Of a DNA stretch of 64,000 nucleotides, positions 1-10,528 are shown piece by piece. The notes beneath the pieces were generated by a model, which saw only the letters and a list, made by a program, of their open reading frames with translations, made no database searches and had not been told where the DNA came from. The stretch is taken from positions 930,001 through 994,000 of the forward strand of contig NZ_FNGP01000001.1 in NCBI RefSeq assembly GCF_900103275.1, given 5' to 3'. Numbering within the stretch: position 1 is the first letter of the stretch; each line of letters starts with the position of its first letter. The translations under genes were made by a program, and so were the position numbers. Source of the DNA: Tessaracoccus oleiagri (lineage in GTDB: Bacteria > Actinomycetota > Actinomycetes > Propionibacteriales > Propionibacteriaceae).

Positions 1-6
1 CGCGGC

Positions 7-1884
7 TCAGCGCGGGTCGATCACCTTCATCGCGACGTGCCACAGCTCGTCGTGGATCTCCTGCGGCACCTTCCGGCCGAGCGACCGCAGCCAGCGGCGG
101 ATGCGCGGCAGCTCGTCCTTCCACTCCTGCTCCTGGTAGGAGATCACCTGGGCCAGGACGTCGGGCTCGATGTCGAGGCCCTCGACGTCGAGGTCGCCGG
201 CGACGGGCAGCAGGCCCGCCGGGGTGTCCACCGCGCCGACCCTCTCCTCGATGCGCTCGACGATCCACTTCAGCACGCGCGAGTTCTCGCCGAAGCCGGG
301 CCACATGAAGTTGCCCTCGCCGTCGCGGCGGAACCAGTTCACGTAGAAGATCTTCGGGAGCTTCTCCGGGTCGGTCTTGGTCTGCATGTTGATCCAGTGC
401 TGCAGGTAGTCGCCGACGTGGTAGCCGATGAAGGGCAGCATCGCCATCGGGTCGCGACGCAGGACGCCGACGGCACCCGTCGCCGCGGCGGTGGTCTCCG
501 ACGAGCAGGTGGCGCCCATGAAGACGCCGTGCTCCCAGTTGCGGGCCTGGGCGACGAGCGGGATGGTGTTTTCGCGGCGGCCGCCGAAGATGATCGCGTC
601 GACGGGGACGCCGCGAGGGTCGTCGTACTCGGGCGCGATCGTGGGGATCTGGCGGATCGGGGTGCAGAAGCGGCTGTTCGGGTGGGCCGCCTTCTCGCCC
701 TTGCGGCCACCCTCCGGGCCGCCCTCGGGGGTCCAGGACCGGCCCTTCCAGTCGGTGAGGTGCGCGGGGACCTCCTTGGTCATGCCCTCCCACCACACGT
801 CGCCGTCGTCGGTGAGCGCGACGTTGGTGAACACCGAGTTGCCGGCATTGACGGCGGCCATGGCGTTGGGGTTGGTGGCCTCGCCGGTGCCGGGGGCGAC
901 GCCGAACATGCCGTCCTCGGGGTTGATGGCCCAGAGGCGACCGTCCTCGCCGAAGCGCATCCAGACTATGTCGTCGCCTAGCGTCTCCGCCTTCCAGCCC
1001 GGGATGGTGGGCTGGATCATGGCCAGGTTGGTCTTGCCACAGGCCGACGGGAACGCGGCCGCGATGTTGTACGACTTGCCCTCGGGGGAGGTGAGCTTCA
1101 GCAGCAGCATGTGCTCGGCCATCCAGCCCTCGTCGCGGCCCATGACCGAGGCGATGCGCAGCGCGTAGCACTTCTTGCCCAACAGCGAGTTGCCGCCGTA
1201 GCCCGACCCGTAGCTCCAGATCGCCCGCTCCTCGGGGAAGTGGACGATGTACTTCTCGTCGTTGCACGGCCACGGCACGTCCTTGACGCCGTCCACGAGC
1301 GGCATGCCGACGGAGTGCAGGGCGGGGACGAAGAACGCGTTCTTCTCCTCCATCGCCTTCAGCGGGGCCTCGCCCATGCGGGTCATGATGCGCATCGAGA
1401 GCACGACGTAGGCGGAGTCGGTGATCTCGACGCCGAACTTCGGGTCCTCGGCGTCGATGTGGCCCATGCAGAAGGGGACGACGTACATCGTGCGGCCGGC
1501 CATGGAGCCGTCGTACAGCTTCGTCATGATCGTCTTCATCTGCTTCGGGTCCATCCAGTTGTTGGTGGGCCCGGCGTCGTTCTCGTCCTCGGAGCAGATG
1601 AACGTCTGGTCCTCGACGCGAGCCACGTCGTCGGGATCGGTCAGCACGTAGAGGGAGTTCGGCTTCTTCTCGTCGTTCAGGCGGCGGGCTGCGCCGCTGG
1701 CGATGAGCTGTTCGGCGAGGCGTGTGTACTCCTCGTCGGAGCCGTCACAGTAGTGGACGGCGGCCGGCTTGGTGAGGGTGGCGACCTCCTCCACCCAGCT
1801 GAGGATGCCGGGGTGGGTGGGGATGCGGCCCGTCGTGGGCAGGCCGGCGGTGGTGGTGGTGGACTCGAGGACTGACGCGGTCAT
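7..1884 (-). CDS. pckG: Phosphoenolpyruvate carboxykinase (GTP)
   Basis: Cytosolic enzyme that interconverts oxaloacetate + GTP and phosphoenolpyruvate + CO2 + GDP, the committed gluconeogenic or anaplerotic step. The 625-residue length fits the GTP-dependent family (about 600-625). The P-loop-like [12 protein letters not shown] with the active-site Cys, the following GDDIVWMRF and the [11 protein letters not shown] segment are all present. I chose the start at 1884 because AAAGGAG lies about 5 bases upstream; an in-frame start 14 codons earlier at 1926 has no such site. It is transcribed alone, away from the tdh-kbl pair, with a 148-base gap upstream. Confidence 0.97.
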   Translation of the reverse strand: MTASVLESTTTTAGLPTTGRIPTHPGILSWVEEVATLTKPAAVHYCDGSDEEYTRLAEQLIASGAARRLNDEKKPNSLYVLTDPDDVARVEDQTFICSEDENDAGPTNNWMDPKQMKTIMTKLYDGSMAGRTMYVVPFCMGHIDAEDPKFGVEITDSAYVVLSMRIMTRMGEAPLKAMEEKNAFFVPALHSVGMPLVDGVKDVPWPCNDEKYIVHFPEERAIWSYGSGYGGNSLLGKKCYALRIASVMGRDEGWMAEHMLLLKLTSPEGKSYNIAAAFPSACGKTNLAMIQPTIPGWKAETLGDDIVWMRFGEDGRLWAINPEDGMFGVAPGTGEATNPNAMAAVNAGNSVFTNVALTDDGDVWWEGMTKEVPAHLTDWKGRSWTPEGGPEGGRKGEKAAHPNSRFCTPIRQIPTIAPEYDDPRGVPVDAIIFGGRRENTIPLVAQARNWEHGVFMGATCSSETTAAATGAVGVLRRDPMAMLPFIGYHVGDYLQHWINMQTKTDPEKLPKIFYVNWFRRDGEGNFMWPGFGENSRVLKWIVERIEERVGAVDTPAGLLPVAGDLDVEGLDIEPDVLAQVISYQEQEWKDELPRIRRWLRSLGRKVPQEIHDELWHVAMKVIDPR

Positions 1885-2032
1885 TCCACTCCTTTGGGAA
1901 GCGACTGGATCGTATACAGCCACCATAGACGCGTCCTCGGTCGAGATGAAAATTCAAGCTGTCCATGTCTTGACAAAAGACGTCCGATGCTTGATACTCA
2001 CCGTCCCCGGAAAGCCGCTTCCCAAGTGCGGA

Positions 2033-3229
<1,197 letters not shown>

Positions 3230-3233
3230 GTGT

Positions 3234-4262
3234 TCAGTCCTCCCAGTTCATGATGACTTTGCCAGACTTCCCGTCCCCGGCGACCTCGAAGGCCTCCTCG
3301 AACTCGGAATAGTGGAAGCGGTGCGTGATGACTCCCGAGACGTCGAGGCCCGACTCCACGAGCGCGGACGCCTGGTACCACGTCTCGAAGATGCGCCGCC
3401 CGGTGACGCCCTGCAGGGTCAGCATGTTGAAGATCACCTTCGCGAGGTCGATCTCCACGTTGGCGACGGGCGTGCCGAGCAGCGCGATGCGGCCGCCGTG
3501 GACCATGTGGTCGATCATCGTCGTCAGCGCGGCCGGGGCGCCGGACATCTCGAGGCCGACGTCGAAGCCCTCGACGAGCCCGAGCCGGCCGTAGACGTCG
3601 CGCAGCGCCTCGCGCCCGACGTTGACCGTCTGCGAGATCCCGACGCGGTGCGCGAGGTCGAGCCGCTGGTCGGACACGTCGGTGAGGACGACGTTGCGGG
3701 CGCCCTGGAACTGCGCGACCAGGGCCGCCATGATGCCGATCGGCCCGGCCCCGGAGACGAGCACGTCCTCGGCCAGGCACGGGAACTGCAGCGCGGTGTG
3801 CACGGCGTTGCCCAGCGGGTCGAAGATCGCGGCGACGTCGTGGTCCAGCTCGCCGGGGTGCACCCACACGTTGCCCGCCGGCATCACGAAGTACTCGCTC
3901 ATCGCGCCGTCGACGTGGTAGCCGATCCCCAGCGTGTTGCCGCACACCTCGCGACGCCCGGCGAGGCAGGCACGGCAGCGGCCGCACACGTAGTGGCCCT
4001 CGCCGGACACGAACTGCCCCACCTCGAGGCCGGTCACCAGCTCACCCAGCTCGACGATGTGACCGGAGAACTCGTGGCCGATGACCCGCGGGGTCTTCAC
4101 GGTCTTCCTCGCCCAGCCGTCCCACTTCTGGATGTGCACGTCGGTGCCGCAGATGCCCGTGCGGCTCACCTTGATGAGCACCTGGTTGGGCCCGACGGTG
4201 GGCGTGGGCACGTCGATGAGCTCGAGCCCCTGCTCCGAGCGGGTCTTGACGATCGCCTTCAT
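3234..4262 (-). CDS. tdh: L-threonine 3-dehydrogenase
   Basis: Zinc-dependent medium-chain dehydrogenase that oxidises L-threonine to 2-amino-3-ketobutyrate with NAD+. The 342 residues are the typical length. Cys38 in GICGTD and His63-Glu64 are the catalytic zinc positions; Cys93, Cys96, Cys99 and Cys107 form the structural zinc lobe, at the same numbers as in the E. coli enzyme. A longer open frame reaches 4520, but the start at 4262 ([10 protein letters not shown]) has AGGAGGAG just upstream and gives the canonical N terminus. It is the first gene of the tdh-kbl operon. Confidence 0.96.
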   Translation of the reverse strand: MKAIVKTRSEQGLELIDVPTPTVGPNQVLIKVSRTGICGTDVHIQKWDGWARKTVKTPRVIGHEFSGHIVELGELVTGLEVGQFVSGEGHYVCGRCRACLAGRREVCGNTLGIGYHVDGAMSEYFVMPAGNVWVHPGELDHDVAAIFDPLGNAVHTALQFPCLAEDVLVSGAGPIGIMAALVAQFQGARNVVLTDVSDQRLDLAHRVGISQTVNVGREALRDVYGRLGLVEGFDVGLEMSGAPAALTTMIDHMVHGGRIALLGTPVANVEIDLAKVIFNMLTLQGVTGRRIFETWYQASALVESGLDVSGVITHRFHYSEFEEAFEVAGDGKSGKVIMNWED

Positions 4263-4346
4263 GGTTCTCCTCCTGTGGGCAGATCCTAGTGACCGGTGGT
4301 CGCGGCTGCCCGGCTTCCCCGCGCTAACGCCGGCCGCTGTCCCGCC

Positions 4347-4352
4347 TACAAT
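4347..4352 (+). promoter_or_regulatory. Candidate -10 element (TACAAT) for a leaderless start at 4360
   Basis: TACAAT lies 7 bases before the ATG of the DUF4129 gene and there is no Shine-Dalgarno sequence. This is the actinobacterial pattern for transcription starting at or next to the start codon. Confidence 0.5.
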
Positions 4353-4359
4353 CGACCCC

Positions 4360-5076
4360 ATGTCATCGAGGACCCTGAGCCGTTCGGCGGGCGCCGTCGT
4401 CGCGGCGGTCCTGGTCCTCCTCTTCGTCGCCGGCCTCGGGGCGGGCAGTTCGCTGCCGCCGCTGGTCGCCTTCCCGGAGCGCACCGTCGGCATCCCGCCG
4501 CCGTCTGCGGCCGAGTCCAACCCCTACGACGTCGACCTCGAGGACCCGGTGGAGTCGGAGGCCGAGCTGCCGCTGCTGCCCGGCGTCCCCGACTGGGTGA
4601 CCGACGTGCTCTGGTTCGTCGCGCTGTTCGTGGTGCTGCCGACGGTGGTGTGGGTGGTCGCGCGGCTCGTGCAGCAGCAGTTGGCGATCCGCGCGCGTCG
4701 TGCCGAGGCACCCCACGTCGCCTTCGACGAGGAGCCGCTGCGGGTCGACGCGGAGGAGCTCGCCGGGTCGTTCGCGGAGACGCTCTTCGCGCTGCGCCGC
4801 GGGGTCGACGTGGATGCCGCGATCCTCGCCTGCTGGCGGCGCCTCGAGGACCTGGTCGCCGCGACCGGGACCGTCCGCCGCCCCACGCAGACCGCCGACG
4901 AGTTCACCGTGGACGTGCTGTCGGCGACGCGGGCCGACGACGCCGCGCTGCACCGGCTCGCCGCCCTGTACCGCGAGGCGGCCTTCTCGGCCCACGCCCT
5001 GGGCGACGAGGACCGCGACGCCGCGCTCGACGCGCTGGAGCGCCTGCACGTTTCCCTCACGGCGGCTACGCGGTGA
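4360..5076 (+). CDS. DUF4129-type membrane protein
   Basis: A 238-residue protein with an N-terminal hydrophobic segment (about residues 9-30), an extracytoplasmic linker rich in Pro, Glu and Asp, and a second membrane helix (about 88-112). A cytoplasmic C-terminal half follows, with the ACWRRLEDL and RPTQTADEF features of the DUF4129 (TgpA C-terminal-like) domain. It is the first gene of a run of five overlapping genes that includes MoxR and DUF58 proteins. The transglutaminase part often joined to DUF4129 in other bacteria is absent here. Its role is unknown; envelope-linked complex assembly is inference from the neighbours. Confidence 0.8.
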   Translation: MSSRTLSRSAGAVVAAVLVLLFVAGLGAGSSLPPLVAFPERTVGIPPPSAAESNPYDVDLEDPVESEAELPLLPGVPDWVTDVLWFVALFVVLPTVVWVVARLVQQQLAIRARRAEAPHVAFDEEPLRVDAEELAGSFAETLFALRRGVDVDAAILACWRRLEDLVAATGTVRRPTQTADEFTVDVLSATRADDAALHRLAALYREAAFSAHALGDEDRDAALDALERLHVSLTAATR

Positions 5077-5573
5077 ACGGCCGGGGGCCGGTCGCGCACC
5101 TGCTGGCCGCGGAGGCGATCGCGCTGGCGATCCTCGTCGTCTTCACCGTCGCCGGCTTCGACGTGTCCGTCTGGCCCTGGCTCCTGTTCGGCGCGCTGGG
5201 CGGTGCCGCGTGGTGGGTCGTCGGCACTCGGGTGCCCACCGCGCCGGCCGTCGGCTGGCGGCCCCCGCGCGCCGACCCCGCACCCATGCGGTTCGCCGCC
5301 GACCTCCAGACCCGCCGCACGGTGACCATGATCGACGACGCCCAGCCGGCCAAGGGGTTCACCGCCGTGGCCCTGACCGACGCGCTCGCCGACCGTGCCG
5401 CCGCCCGCCTCGTCCGCCACCACGGCCTGCCCGCCGACGATCCGCTCGCCCAGGCCGAGGGCCTGCTCAGCCCGCAGTTGCTGGACTACCTCCGCCGCGC
5501 GGGCACCGACCGCACCCGCACCGTCAGCCCCCGCACCCTGCGCCTCTACCTGAAGGAGATCGAAGCCCTGTGA
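5073..5573 (+). CDS. Hypothetical membrane protein of the MoxR/DUF58 operon
   Basis: A 166-residue protein beginning at a GTG that overlaps the stop of the previous gene (GTGA), which points to translational coupling. Two hydrophobic helices sit near residues 9-27 and 32-50, followed by a soluble basic region with PPRADPAPMRFAADLQTRRTV. I do not recognise a named family. Its position between DUF4129 and MoxR genes suggests a partner in the same membrane-associated machinery. Confidence 0.75.
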   Translation: MNGRGPVAHLLAAEAIALAILVVFTVAGFDVSVWPWLLFGALGGAAWWVVGTRVPTAPAVGWRPPRADPAPMRFAADLQTRRTVTMIDDAQPAKGFTAVALTDALADRAAARLVRHHGLPADDPLAQAEGLLSPQLLDYLRRAGTDRTRTVSPRTLRLYLKEIEAL

Positions 5574-6553
5574 GCACCGCCCCAGTGGTTCCCCTGCCCA
5601 TCGACGAGGCGGGTCGGCTCGCCGCCCGGGTCCTGGACCAGGTGGACCGGGCCCTCGTCGGCAAGCGCGACGAGATGAGCCTGGTGCTGGCCGCGGTGCT
5701 CGCCGGCGGACACGTGCTCGTCGAGGACCTGCCCGGCCTCGGCAAGACGCTCGCGGCCCGGAGCCTCGCGCAGGCGCTCGGGCTGGAGTTCGCGAGGGCC
5801 CAGTTCACGCCCGACCTGCTGCCGTCCGACCTCACCGGCTCCTGGATCTACGACCAGAACCGGGCTGAGTTCGTGTTCCGCAACGGCCCCGTCTTCACGG
5901 GCCTCCTCCTGGCCGACGAGATCAACCGCACCCCGCCGAAGACGCAGTCGGCGCTGCTCGAGGCGATGCAGGAGCGGCAGGTCACCGTCGAGGGCACGAC
6001 GTTCCGCCTCCCGCGCCCGTTCCACGTCGTCGCCACCGCCAACCCGATCGAGCACGAGGGCACGTACCCGCTTCCCGAGGCGCAACTCGACCGCTTCCTC
6101 CTGAGGTTGAGCTTCGGCTACCCCGACGTCGACGAGGAGTGGGAGGTGCTGGCGCGGAGGATCAGCCGCAAGGAGGAGGACCAGCACGTCGACGCGGTGT
6201 GCGGGCCGGAAGGGCTGCTCCGGCTGCAGGCCGCGGCGGAGGAGGTGCACGTCGCCGACGGAGTGGGCCGCTACGCCGTCGACCTCGCCCGCGCCACCCG
6301 CGCCCACCCCGACGCGCTCGTCGGCGCCAGCCCGCGCGGCTCGCTGGCGCTACTGCTCTGCGCACGCGCGCTGGCGCTGCTCGCCGGCCGGGACTTCGTC
6401 ATCCCCGACGATGTGAAGCGCCTCGCCCAGCCCGCCCTCGCCCACCGCATCACGGTGCGGCCGGAGCTCTGGATGAGCGACGTGACCCCGTCCGCCATCG
6501 TCGCGCAGGTGCTGGAGTCGGTCCCGGTGCCGGACGCCGAGGCCGCCGCGTGA
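5570..6553 (+). CDS. MoxR-family AAA+ ATPase
   Basis: A 327-residue AAA+ ATPase. The Walker A motif DLPGLGKT, Walker B LLLADEINR, sensor region VVATANPIEHEGTYPLPEAQ and the C-terminal lid are all in family order. MoxR proteins act as chaperone-like ATPases that mature or assemble partner proteins, often through VWA-like DUF58 partners; the specific client here is unknown. The GTG start overlaps the upstream stop by four bases, and the DUF58 gene overlaps its own stop in the same way. Confidence 0.93.
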   Translation: MSTAPVVPLPIDEAGRLAARVLDQVDRALVGKRDEMSLVLAAVLAGGHVLVEDLPGLGKTLAARSLAQALGLEFARAQFTPDLLPSDLTGSWIYDQNRAEFVFRNGPVFTGLLLADEINRTPPKTQSALLEAMQERQVTVEGTTFRLPRPFHVVATANPIEHEGTYPLPEAQLDRFLLRLSFGYPDVDEEWEVLARRISRKEEDQHVDAVCGPEGLLRLQAAAEEVHVADGVGRYAVDLARATRAHPDALVGASPRGSLALLLCARALALLAGRDFVIPDDVKRLAQPALAHRITVRPELWMSDVTPSAIVAQVLESVPVPDAEAAA

Positions 6554-7815
6554 CGTTCCTCCCGACGAGGGCGCTCACCCGCGCGTGGTGGCTCGGCCTG
6601 CTGCTCGCCGTACCGGGCGTGCTGCTGGGCCGCCCCGACCTGCTCGCGCTCGCCGCCCCCTTCGTGGTGCACGCCGCGTGGGCGTGGGTGCGCAGGCCGG
6701 CGGGCCAGGTCGCCGTCCGCACGTCCCCGCGCGCGGCGACGATGGCCGAGGGCGACGCCGCCGAGCTCGCGGTCGAGGCCGGCACGCCGGGCAACCTCAC
6801 CGCGGTCCAGTGGGACGGCGGCGGGCGCGTCGACTTCGACGTGGTGGGCGGCGCCCGGGTCGCGACCACCGCCCGGGTCACCGTGGCGGCGGTGCCCGAC
6901 CGCTGGGGCAGGTACGTCCTCCCCGCGCCCACCGTGGCGGTCACCGACGGCACGGGGGGCTGGCGTGCGCAGGGGGAGGGCACGCCGGTGGTGCTCACCG
7001 TGCGCCCCGACGTGCAGCGTCTCGAGGGCGCGACGGGCGTCTCGCGCCCGATCGGCATCAGCGGCATCCACCGCTCCCGCGACCGCGGCGACGGCACCGA
7101 CCTCTCCGACGTCCGCCCGTTCCGCGCCGGCGACCGGCTCAGGCGCATCAACTGGCGGGTCTCGTCGCGGGCGCGGGAACTGCACGTCAACTCGATGCTG
7201 GTGGAGCGCGACACCGACGTCCTCGTCGTCGTCGACACCCTCACCGAGTACGGGGCGGGCACCCGCGACGCGATCACCAGCGTCGACCTCGCGGCCCGCG
7301 CCCTCACTGCGATCACCGCGCACTACGTCGGGTTCGGCGACCGCGTCGCGATCCATGACGTGGGCGGGCGCCTGCGCCACCTGCGTCCCGGCAGCGGGCC
7401 GCGCCAGGCGCAGGCGGTGCTGACCGCGCTCTCCCGCATGCGCCGGCAGGGGAGCGAGGAGCGGCTCTTCCGCCGGGTCCCGCACGTCGCCGACGGCACC
7501 CTCGTGTTCTTCCTCTCCACGCTGTTGGACCCGTCCGTCCGCGACGAGCTGGTGCGGCTCCGGCGGCTGGGCGGCGAGGTCGTCGCCGTCGACACCCTTC
7601 CCGACGGGCTCGGCCGCGCGGCCCGCATCCCCGACTTCCGCCCGGACACACTGCTCGGCGAGGCGTGGGTGCTCCGGCGGCTGGAGCGCGACGACGCCGT
7701 CGCCCGCCTTCAGGAGCTGGGCATCCCCGTCGCGCCGTGGCGCGGGCCCACCAGCCTGGCGGCTGTGCTCCGGGCGATGGAGGCGGCGCGGAGCGCGCCC
7801 CGGAGGCTGCGGTGA
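6550..7815 (+). CDS. DUF58 (VWA-like) protein
   Basis: A 421-residue protein with one or two N-terminal membrane helices (about residues 9-45), a beta-rich middle and the DUF58 core. That core has DLSDVRPFRAGDRLRRINWR, the family signature, followed by a VWA-like fold (VLVVVDTL). DUF58 proteins are the usual partners of MoxR ATPases. The GTG start at 6550 overlaps the moxR stop, and the next gene overlaps its stop. Confidence 0.9.
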   Translation: MTFLPTRALTRAWWLGLLLAVPGVLLGRPDLLALAAPFVVHAAWAWVRRPAGQVAVRTSPRAATMAEGDAAELAVEAGTPGNLTAVQWDGGGRVDFDVVGGARVATTARVTVAAVPDRWGRYVLPAPTVAVTDGTGGWRAQGEGTPVVLTVRPDVQRLEGATGVSRPIGISGIHRSRDRGDGTDLSDVRPFRAGDRLRRINWRVSSRARELHVNSMLVERDTDVLVVVDTLTEYGAGTRDAITSVDLAARALTAITAHYVGFGDRVAIHDVGGRLRHLRPGSGPRQAQAVLTALSRMRRQGSEERLFRRVPHVADGTLVFFLSTLLDPSVRDELVRLRRLGGEVVAVDTLPDGLGRAARIPDFRPDTLLGEAWVLRRLERDDAVARLQELGIPVAPWRGPTSLAAVLRAMEAARSAPRRLR

Positions 7816-8381
7816 AGGACCTGTTCGAGACCCTCTCGGAGGCGACCGTCACCCTCCGCGCCACGGCGCTGCCGCAGGCGCTGCTGCGGTTCCTCGTCGC
7901 CGTCGCCGGTTCCGCCGCCGGCCTGCTCTGCTTCCTCTGGTTCCCGCACCCATACGGGCCGGTCCTGCTCGGCGCGGCGATCGCCCTCGCGCTGGCCTCG
8001 GCGGTGCTGCCCGACTCCGCCGCGCCCACGGTCACGCTCGCGGGCTTGGCGCTGTGGTGGTTCGTCGGCGCCGCGGCAGCGTCGTGGTGGCAGTGGGCGG
8101 TGATGGCCCTGCTACTGGCCGTGTTCCACTTCGGGGCCGGGCTCGCCGCGGCATCCCCGCCCTGGGCGCGGGCGGACGCGGGGGTCGTGCGCCGCTGGGC
8201 GAGGAGCGCCGCCGCGTACCTCGGGCTCTCGGCCGGCGCGGTGGCGGTCGCGATCGGCGCGGCCCTGACAGCCGGGCTGCCCCGCGGCATGGGCTGGGTC
8301 GTGGCAGGCGCCGCGCTCCTGCTGGCCGCGGGCATCGCGTCGCTCCGGCGGATGGTACGCGCGCCGCAGGGCTCCCGCTAG
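7812..8381 (+). CDS. Hypothetical multi-pass membrane protein
   Basis: A 189-residue protein, last of the five-gene operon, starting at a GTG that overlaps the DUF58 stop. It has a short cytoplasmic N terminus, then about five to six hydrophobic helices (near residues 25-42, 47-64, 70-86, 90-110, 133-152 and 156-172) and a basic tail. No family is recognised. Conserved coupling to the MoxR/DUF58 pair is the only functional hint. Confidence 0.75.
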   Translation: MKDLFETLSEATVTLRATALPQALLRFLVAVAGSAAGLLCFLWFPHPYGPVLLGAAIALALASAVLPDSAAPTVTLAGLALWWFVGAAAASWWQWAVMALLLAVFHFGAGLAAASPPWARADAGVVRRWARSAAAYLGLSAGAVAVAIGAALTAGLPRGMGWVVAGAALLLAAGIASLRRMVRAPQGSR

Positions 8382-8500
8382 GAGCGTTACAAGATCGTTA
8401 TTTGAAATTCGTCCCACATCCGGCGGTTTCCTGATTGGGTAGGCGCAGGCACCCCCCGTGCCCGCAAACCAACGCGTACATTCTCCAAAGGAGCCCAAAG

Positions 8501-10228
8501 ATGAGCTCACTCGTGCTCATGGTGATCGGATTGGCGGTCTTCGCCTTCGGTTACCTCGTGTATTCGAAGTACCTCGCGAATCGCGTGCTCAAGCTCGACG
8601 AGGCGTTCGTCACGCCGTCGCACGAGCTGAACGACGGCATCGACTACGTCCCCACCAACAAGTTCATCCTGTGGGGCCACCACTTCACGTCGGTCGCGGG
8701 CGCGGCCCCCATCGTCGGACCCGCCGTCGCGATCATCTGGGGTTGGCTCCCCGCATTCCTGTGGGTGACGATCGGCACCGTGTTCTTCGCCGGCATGCAC
8801 GACCTCGGCGCCCTGTGGGCGTCGCAGCGCAACAAGGGCCGCTCCATCGGCTCGCTGTCGGCCCGCTACATCGGCAAGCGCGGCTCGTACCTGTTCCTCG
8901 TCGTGATCTTCCTGCTGCTGCTCATGGTCGTGACCGCCTTCGCGGTCGTCATCACCGGCCTGCTGATCAACACGCCCAGCTCGGTGATCCCCGCCTGGGG
9001 CGCCATCGTCGTGGCGGTCCTGGTCGGCCTCGCGATCTACCGCGCGAAGTGGCCGCTGCTGCCTGTGACCGTGGTCGGCGTCGTCACCCTCTACGCGCTG
9101 ATCGTCGTGGGCGACCGCGTGCCCGTCGTGCTCCCGGAGAACTTCCTCGGCATCGGCCCGGCCGCGTTCTGGATCATCGTGCTGTTCGTCTACGGCGGCC
9201 TGGCGTCGCTGCTGCCAGTGTGGTTGCTGCTCCAGCCGCGTGACTACATCAACGGCGTCCAGCTGTTCGTGGGCCTGGCGCTGCTCTACGGCGCCGTCCT
9301 GATCGGCACCCTCCTGGGCGCGGACGCGACGACCATCGTCGCGCCGATGATCAACACCGCCGTCCCCGAGGGCACGCCGAGCATCTTCCCGCTGCTGTTC
9401 GTCACCATCGCCTGCGGCGCCATCTCCGGCTTCCACGGCATCGTGTCGTCGGGCACCTCCGCGAAGCAGCTCGACAAGGAGACCGACGCCCGCTTCGTCG
9501 GCTACTTCGGCGCCGTCGGCGAGGGCCTGCTCTCGCTCGGCACCATCCTCGCGGTCGCGGGCGGCTTCGGCACCCTGGCCAACTGGCAGGAGGTCTACAG
9601 CGCGTTCGGCAAGGGCGGCGTCGGTGCCTTCGTCGAGGGCGGCGGCAACCTGATGGAGCAGGGCATCGGCCTCCCGGCCTCGCTCAGCGCCACGGTGCTC
9701 GCGACGATGGCGGTGCTGTTCGCCGCCACTACGATGGACACCGGCATGCGCCTGATGCGCTTCGTCGTCCAGGAGGCGGCCAGCTCGTTCAACATGCGGG
9801 TCAACAAGTACGTCGCCACGCTGCTGGTCGTGGCCATCGGCGCCGCGATGACGTTCTCGCAGGGCCTGGAGGGCTCCGGCGGCATGCGCATCTGGCCGCT
9901 GTTCGGCACGACCAACCAGCTGCTCGCCTCGCTGACCCTGTCGATCATCGCGATCATGCTGATCCGGAAGCGCCGCAACCCGCTCCCGGCCCTGCTGCCG
10001 CTCGCCGTCGTGTTCGTCATGTCCTTCTGGGCGGCGATCAACCAGGCGTTCAGCTTCGCCAACCCGGACAACCCCGACGCGCTACTGCTGGTGCTCGACA
10101 TCATCATCATCGTGTCCAGCATCTGGGTGGCGATCGAGGCGTTCATCGCCATGCGCAAGGCCCAGTCCGCCCCGCCGGAGGCCGACGACGAGGACGTCCG
10201 CCTCGAAGCGGTGAGGGAAGAAGTCTGA
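8501..10228 (+). CDS. cstA: Carbon starvation protein CstA (peptide/pyruvate transporter family)
   Basis: A 575-residue polytopic membrane protein with many hydrophobic helices. The family signatures GHHFTSVAGAAPIVGP, TVFFAGMHDLGALWASQRN and FHGIVSSGTSAKQ are present. Known CstA/BtsT proteins import pyruvate or peptides under carbon limitation. The ATG at 8501 has AAAGGAG 9 bases upstream. It is followed without a gap by the small CC-ending protein and then an ArsA-like ATPase, so the three are probably co-transcribed. The leader at 8382-8500 is AT-richer but shows no operator I can name. Confidence 0.94.
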   Translation: MSSLVLMVIGLAVFAFGYLVYSKYLANRVLKLDEAFVTPSHELNDGIDYVPTNKFILWGHHFTSVAGAAPIVGPAVAIIWGWLPAFLWVTIGTVFFAGMHDLGALWASQRNKGRSIGSLSARYIGKRGSYLFLVVIFLLLLMVVTAFAVVITGLLINTPSSVIPAWGAIVVAVLVGLAIYRAKWPLLPVTVVGVVTLYALIVVGDRVPVVLPENFLGIGPAAFWIIVLFVYGGLASLLPVWLLLQPRDYINGVQLFVGLALLYGAVLIGTLLGADATTIVAPMINTAVPEGTPSIFPLLFVTIACGAISGFHGIVSSGTSAKQLDKETDARFVGYFGAVGEGLLSLGTILAVAGGFGTLANWQEVYSAFGKGGVGAFVEGGGNLMEQGIGLPASLSATVLATMAVLFAATTMDTGMRLMRFVVQEAASSFNMRVNKYVATLLVVAIGAAMTFSQGLEGSGGMRIWPLFGTTNQLLASLTLSIIAIMLIRKRRNPLPALLPLAVVFVMSFWAAINQAFSFANPDNPDALLLVLDIIIIVSSIWVAIEAFIAMRKAQSAPPEADDEDVRLEAVREEV

Positions 10229-10528
10229 GTGGACCCTCGAAAGGACTCGCTCGCCCAGTGGTGGGGTCGCATGACCTCCCGCTGGGCGAGCGTGTCCCGC
10301 TCCCTTGAGGAGTACTACGCCCGCCCCTACCGGCAGGCGCTCGCGCGGGAACGCCGCGACGAGGACGACTTCTTCACGCTCGTCGTGCTGGGTGAGGCGC
10401 TGGGCGTGCCGGACCCGGCCGCCTACTACAGCGCCGAACTGCTGCCCTACCTCTTCGAGGACTTCCACTCCTGGCATCGCCGCATGGGGATGCCCCGCTC
10501 ACCACTGGACCACATGTCATGCTGCTGA
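10229..10528 (+). CDS. Small cory-CC-star family protein
   Basis: A 99-residue soluble protein that ends in Cys-Cys-stop. Its composition (EEYYARPYRQALARERRDEDDFF, read in parts) and its place directly behind cstA match the family named for its terminal CC. Its function is not established. The GTG start touches the cstA stop. Its last ten bases (ATGCTGCTGA) also encode the first codons of the next gene in another frame. The terminal cysteines could bind metal, be lipidated or be redox-active; the sequence does not say which. Confidence 0.85.
   Translation: MDPRKDSLAQWWGRMTSRWASVSRSLEEYYARPYRQALARERRDEDDFFTLVVLGEALGVPDPAAYYSAELLPYLFEDFHSWHRRMGMPRSPLDHMSCC

Noticed and set aside
1885-1926. Fourteen-codon N-terminal extension of PEP carboxykinase
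   Set aside because: A good Shine-Dalgarno directly precedes the internal ATG at 1884, and the extension is unlike the family.
1966-1975. TGTCTTGACA inverted repeat between pckG and kbl
   Set aside because: The arms are only four bases and no promoter fits on the strand that needs one; not enough to call an operator.
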